From the NCBI GenBank assembly GCA_035651595.1, contig DASRFJ010000072.1, positions 1 to 34,235 on the forward strand: 34,235 nucleotides of DNA, given 5' to 3'. Each line of letters opens with the position of its first letter. The first letter of the stretch is position 1. Below are positions 31,142-34,235 of the stretch, in pieces. Both the position numbers and the translations under genes were made by a program. This stretch comes from JAFARZ01 sp035651595 (GTDB lineage: Bacteria > Actinomycetota > Actinomycetes > Streptosporangiales > Streptosporangiaceae). The notes under the pieces were generated by a model. The model saw only the letters and a program-made list of their open reading frames with translations. It was not told where the DNA came from and did not search any database.

Positions 31142-32800
31142 TCAACCCACAGGTGGAGCCAGTACCTCGCGCAGCCGTGCGGCGAACGGGCCCGGCAGGA
31201 ACAGCGGCGCGGCGTCCCCGCCAGGGAACTCGGCGAGCTCGGTCCCGAGCCGCGCCGCCACCCCCGCGCTGATCCGCCGAGCGTCCTCACCGGTCGCTTC
31301 CCCGGCCGCGAGCACGATCCGCACCCCCGCACCCCGCAGCCGGTCAACGGGCACCGCATACGAGACAAACGCTCTCATCTCGAATCGCAGCATGTACTCC
31401 CAGTTGCCGGCCATCCGCGCCATCGTGGCCTCGTCCACGTCCAGCATCGCGGCGTTCCCCGCATCGAGCAGCAGCGGCACCTGCTCTGCGTCCAACCCGC
31501 CGATCCGCGTCTGGAGCAGCGTGAACGCGGCCAGCCACCCGTCCCGTTCCAGCACCCGCTCGATCTCGTCGAATGTGGACCGCAGCTCGTCGGTGTCCGG
31601 CAGCGGCGGCTCGTGCGCGACCGCCACCGTGACACAGTCCGGATGCCGCGCCGCCAGGTCGAGCGCGATTGTCGCACCCCCGCTGTTGCCGAACACCGCG
31701 GCCGACGAGAACCCGCAGGCCCGCAGTACCGCCACCGCGTCGTCCGACTGCTCGGCCATCGTCACCGCAGTCGGCGCCCCGCGCAGCCGGCTCCGTGAGT
31801 TCCCGCGCCGGTCGTAGGTCAGCACCGTGTACCGGTAGGCCATGCTGCTCGCCAGCGCCGAGTAGTACCCGGCATCCCCGCCGCCCCCGACGATCAGCAG
31901 CAGCGGCGGCCCGTCGCCGCGCCGCTCGTAGTAGATGTCCGCCCCGTCCGCGGCGGCGATTCCCGAGGTCACCTCCAGGCTGGGCGTGGGCGCGGCGAGC
32001 GGCATCGAGAAGTCGCACTCCAGCCCGCCCCCGGGGGCTCTCGGCAACGCGAAGACCTGCCGCACGTTCCCGTTCGGCCGGCGCCCCTGCTCCGCCGCCC
32101 ACGTGTGCAGCGACTCCAGCACGATCAGCGACTGCGCCGACGGCGTCTGCCGGCCGTCGCGCGCGAGCCGCACGAACGCTTCCTCGTGCTCCGCTTCGGT
32201 CCGCAGCACCAGGTCCGGGAACTCGGCGGCCAGTTCCGCCGCGACCTCGAGCGGCACCGGGCGGCACCATTCTGCCGGCCCGTCGCTGTCCTCGCTCACG
32301 TCACCGTGGTACACGACGAATGGGGCGCCGGCGGCGCCGTCCAGTCGCGGCACCCCGCCGAACCGCCCGAAGAATTCCCCGGATACCGCCGCAAAGTCCG
32401 GCATCCGTACGTGCCGCAGCAGGCTGAGCACGTTCCGCGCGGGCACCGTCCGGACGCTCACGTCGTACATCACTGACCTCTTCCCGTTGAGTTTGTCCAT
32501 GAGGAAACCGGCCAGCTCGCGCCGCGCCGAATGGCTGGCCTCCGCATCGGCCCACCAGCCAGCGAGCTCGGCGGCCACGGCCGCGTCCGGCAGCCCGGCC
32601 ACCGCCTTGATCCGCGCCAGCGGCATGTCGAGCTGCCGCAACGCCGCGATCAGCCGCGCCTGGTCGAGCTGCTCTGCCGCGTACCACCGGTACCCCGACC
32701 CCGCGTCCACCCGGCGCGGCAGCAGCAGCCCCATCTCGTCGTATCGCCGCAGCGCGTGCGCGGACAGCCGCGATAGCCGCGCGAACTCCCCGATTCCCAT
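31142..32800 (-). CDS. MerR-family regulator fused to an alpha/beta-hydrolase fold
   Basis: About 552 residues from ATG 32800; GTG 32809 is three codons earlier and equally possible. The MerR winged HTH (~1-70) reads MGIGEFARLSRLSAHALRRY and LLLPRRVDAGSGYRWY. A GyrI-like effector-binding domain spans ~112-267. The C-terminal ~270 residues are an alpha/beta hydrolase with TYDRRGNSRS and nucleophile motif GNSGGAT (Ser ~373). Where the catalytic His is expected (usually FPGGH), the sequence is FPGGDAAPLFLPGPFAARL, so His appears replaced by Asp, and the acid in AAGEATG is doubtful. The hydrolase part may therefore be a ligand sensor instead of an enzyme. No in-frame break or separate start was seen. 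The target may be its own gene. Confidence 0.85.
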   Translation of the reverse strand: MGIGEFARLSRLSAHALRRYDEMGLLLPRRVDAGSGYRWYAAEQLDQARLIAALRQLDMPLARIKAVAGLPDAAVAAELAGWWADAEASHSARRELAGFLMDKLNGKRSVMYDVSVRTVPARNVLSLLRHVRMPDFAAVSGEFFGRFGGVPRLDGAAGAPFVVYHGDVSEDSDGPAEWCRPVPLEVAAELAAEFPDLVLRTEAEHEEAFVRLARDGRQTPSAQSLIVLESLHTWAAEQGRRPNGNVRQVFALPRAPGGGLECDFSMPLAAPTPSLEVTSGIAAADGADIYYERRGDGPPLLLIVGGGGDAGYYSALASSMAYRYTVLTYDRRGNSRSRLRGAPTAVTMAEQSDDAVAVLRACGFSSAAVFGNSGGATIALDLAARHPDCVTVAVAHEPPLPDTDELRSTFDEIERVLERDGWLAAFTLLQTRIGGLDAEQVPLLLDAGNAAMLDVDEATMARMAGNWEYMLRFEMRAFVSYAVPVDRLRGAGVRIVLAAGEATGEDARRISAGVAARLGTELAEFPGGDAAPLFLPGPFAARLREVLAPPVG

Positions 32801-32880
32801 CAATTCCACGGACCCACCATGCGCCCTAGCGCCGCGCGAAGGTCAAGAGCGCTTTTTTTCTCAGAACGACCTGAGGTTTC

Positions 32881-34194
32881 TCACCCGGCCACCGGATTCG
32901 CCACCCGGGCGACGAACAGCGGCTCCCCGGCCGCACTGGTCACCAGCATCAGGTACGGGCGGTCGAAGACCACACGGCGACCGCCGGCCGCGGTGCCGGA
33001 AGTGGCCGTGATGCCGGCGGCCGCGGCGGCGGCACCGACCGTGCCCTTCTCGCCGACCTGCAAGGTGGCGGCCTGCCGCACGAACCCGATGCAGCAGGCC
33101 TGCGGCGACAGGGGAGCGAAGTCCGCGCTGCCGCCGAACGCCACGCTCATGCCGAGCGACCTGAGCACGGCGTTCATGTCGTCGGTCGCGGACAGGTTGA
33201 CCTTTGGCAGCGCGATCCCCGCGAGGCCACCTGTCCCGGCGCCGATCCGCGCGACCGTCGCGGCGTCCGGCACCGCGCAGCTAGTCGCCGACGCCGGGGG
33301 CAGCAGGGCGACCATGGAAAGCTTCCCGCCCCGGTAGGGAAGCGATACCCCGGTCCACCCATCCGCGGTGCCGTAACGGAGCCCGGCACCGTTCAGGAAG
33401 CTGGCGGTGACCTGGCTCTGCCCGGCGGTGGTGAACGCCTGCTGTTCGGTCTGGTTCGGGTCGAACGGTGTCGCCCACGCCGCGTTCAGGTACAGCGCGG
33501 AGGTGAGCACCCACCCGATCTGGTCGAGCATGGACGCCTTGATCAGGTGCTGGATGTGCCCGCGCGTGGCGTCCGAGATCGCCTGGTTGATCTGCTGTGC
33601 GGCCTGATCGGGCTCGGTCATCAGCGGCACCCGCTCGACCCCGGCCGAGTACGCGGTTTCCAGCGCGTTCAGGTAGCTGGCGTGCGTGACCAGCGAGGGG
33701 TCCGCCCACACCTGGTTGCTGGCCGCGACCGTCACTCCGGGTCCGTCCAGCCCGGCGAGCGTCGTGGTGCGCGCATGCAGTCCCGCCTCAAGTGCGAGCC
33801 CGCTGCTCGGCAAGTGCAGCGTCCGCGCCATCGCCTGCGCCGTCGTGCCGCCGGCCCCCAGATACGCCATGCCCAGCGCGCTGGCCAGCGTCGACGGCGA
33901 GAACACCAGGTTGTTCCCCGGATCTGCCCGGCACAACGCCCGCAGCACATCCAGCCCGAAGCGCGTATCCGCACCCGCCAGCGGCCGCGCGCTCACCGCC
34001 GCGACCCGGACCGCCACCCCCCGGCTAACCGGCGGCGTAGCCTGCGCACTGGCGCACCCAGCCACCAGCACCCCCGCAAGCCCCACCGCAACCAGCGACC
34101 CCAGCCGCCCCAATCCCACGCCAGCCAGCCGCCCCCGCCCCACGCCAGCCAGCTGCCCCAGCCGCCCCAATCCCCGCACCGACCGCATACCCAT
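32881..34194 (-). CDS. Serpin-family protease inhibitor, predicted lipoprotein
   Basis: A protein of about 437 residues. The N-terminus has a hydrophobic stretch ending in LVAGC, a lipobox, so it is probably anchored outside the membrane. The serpin fold follows (NLVFSPSTLASALGMAYLGA, SALYLNAAWATPFDP). The reactive-centre hinge EKGTVGAAAAAAG has small residues through P12-P6, typical of inhibitory serpins. Counting from P17 (Glu), P1 is about Thr and P1' Ser, followed by VVFDRPYLMLV. It would trap a serine or cysteine protease outside the cell. ATG 34194 was chosen; GTG 34218 and ATG 34188 are in frame. The signal region contains repeated Gly/Leu/Arg units from short DNA repeats. The promoter lies beyond the window end. 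Confidence 0.9.
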   Translation of the reverse strand: MGMRSVRGLGRLGQLAGVGRGRLAGVGLGRLGSLVAVGLAGVLVAGCASAQATPPVSRGVAVRVAAVSARPLAGADTRFGLDVLRALCRADPGNNLVFSPSTLASALGMAYLGAGGTTAQAMARTLHLPSSGLALEAGLHARTTTLAGLDGPGVTVAASNQVWADPSLVTHASYLNALETAYSAGVERVPLMTEPDQAAQQINQAISDATRGHIQHLIKASMLDQIGWVLTSALYLNAAWATPFDPNQTEQQAFTTAGQSQVTASFLNGAGLRYGTADGWTGVSLPYRGGKLSMVALLPPASATSCAVPDAATVARIGAGTGGLAGIALPKVNLSATDDMNAVLRSLGMSVAFGGSADFAPLSPQACCIGFVRQAATLQVGEKGTVGAAAAAAGITATSGTAAGGRRVVFDRPYLMLVTSAAGEPLFVARVANPVAG

Positions 34195-34235
34195 GCCGAT
34201 CAGACGCCCCCGCCCCACCCCCGGTTCCCCGGTTC

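Noticed and set aside
32860..32875. CTCAG-AACGAC-CTGAG hairpin as serpin terminator
   Set aside because: The stem is only five pairs, and on the serpin strand it is followed by A's, not T's.

Overview
The window is very GC-rich, uses many GTG starts and overlapping ATGA/GTGA gene junctions, and carries actinobacterial hallmarks: a KstR-controlled cholesterol/steroid catabolic gene set, a SigK/RskA-type sigma/anti-sigma pair, PspA, a NarL-type two-component pair and a MocR regulator. It is best read as chromosome of a steroid-degrading actinomycete (Actinomycetota; genus not determinable by eye). Long open frames run antisense to nearly every gene, as expected at this GC; they are not listed.

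Layout. 1-2148: end of a side-chain degradation operon, a ChsH2-ChsH1 fused hydratase followed by the aldolase Ltp2. 2149-2766: intergenic with a long palindromic repeat. 2767-6234: a tiny ORF, then two divergent FAD steroid dehydrogenases (KstD and a KstD-like protein) around a KstR-type palindrome. 6235-6735: intergenic with a second, split copy of the palindromic repeat. 6736-9398: divergent MFS transporter and MocR regulator. 9447-12974: an ECF sigma factor (SigK type) with its RskA anti-sigma, convergent with a three-gene operon (Tat-signal small protein, DUF4331 protein, small hypothetical). Both units start from matching CCATCC-N16-CGAA promoters, so they look like one regulon. 12938-16045: MDR oxidoreductase, Nudix hydrolase, PspA and a VOC protein, with several short repeats between them. 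16216-22407: core ring-degradation locus, kshA - small Cys-rich gene - kshB on the minus strand, divergent from hsaA-hsaD-hsaC-hsaB on the plus strand across a perfect 20-bp KstR-type palindrome. 22408-24060: third palindromic repeat, an Lrp/AsnC regulator and a decayed EamA transporter. 24063-26249: divergent epoxide hydrolase and WYL regulator. 26275-29046: a lower-GC accessory patch with an XRE regulator, a possible small membrane protein and an ATPase carrying a nuclease-like C-terminal domain. 29117-34194: response regulator/histidine kinase pair, a MerR regulator fused to an alpha/beta-hydrolase fold that appears to lack its catalytic His, and a lipoprotein serpin.

How the genes work together. 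KstD introduces the delta-1 double bond and KshA/KshB hydroxylate C9, which opens ring B. HsaA/HsaB hydroxylate the resulting phenol, HsaC cleaves the catechol ring and HsaD hydrolyses the C-C bond. ChsH and Ltp2 remove the last side-chain propionyl unit. Two KstR-type palindromes tie the blocks together; the kstR gene itself is not in this window.

Most unusual points: the matched sigma-factor promoters, the MerR-pseudohydrolase fusion, the uncharacterised protein wedged between kshA and kshB, the ChsH2-ChsH1 fusion, KstR palindromes whose two ends are themselves the -10 hexamers, and a repeat family with the core GTAANTGTCCGCAAT.
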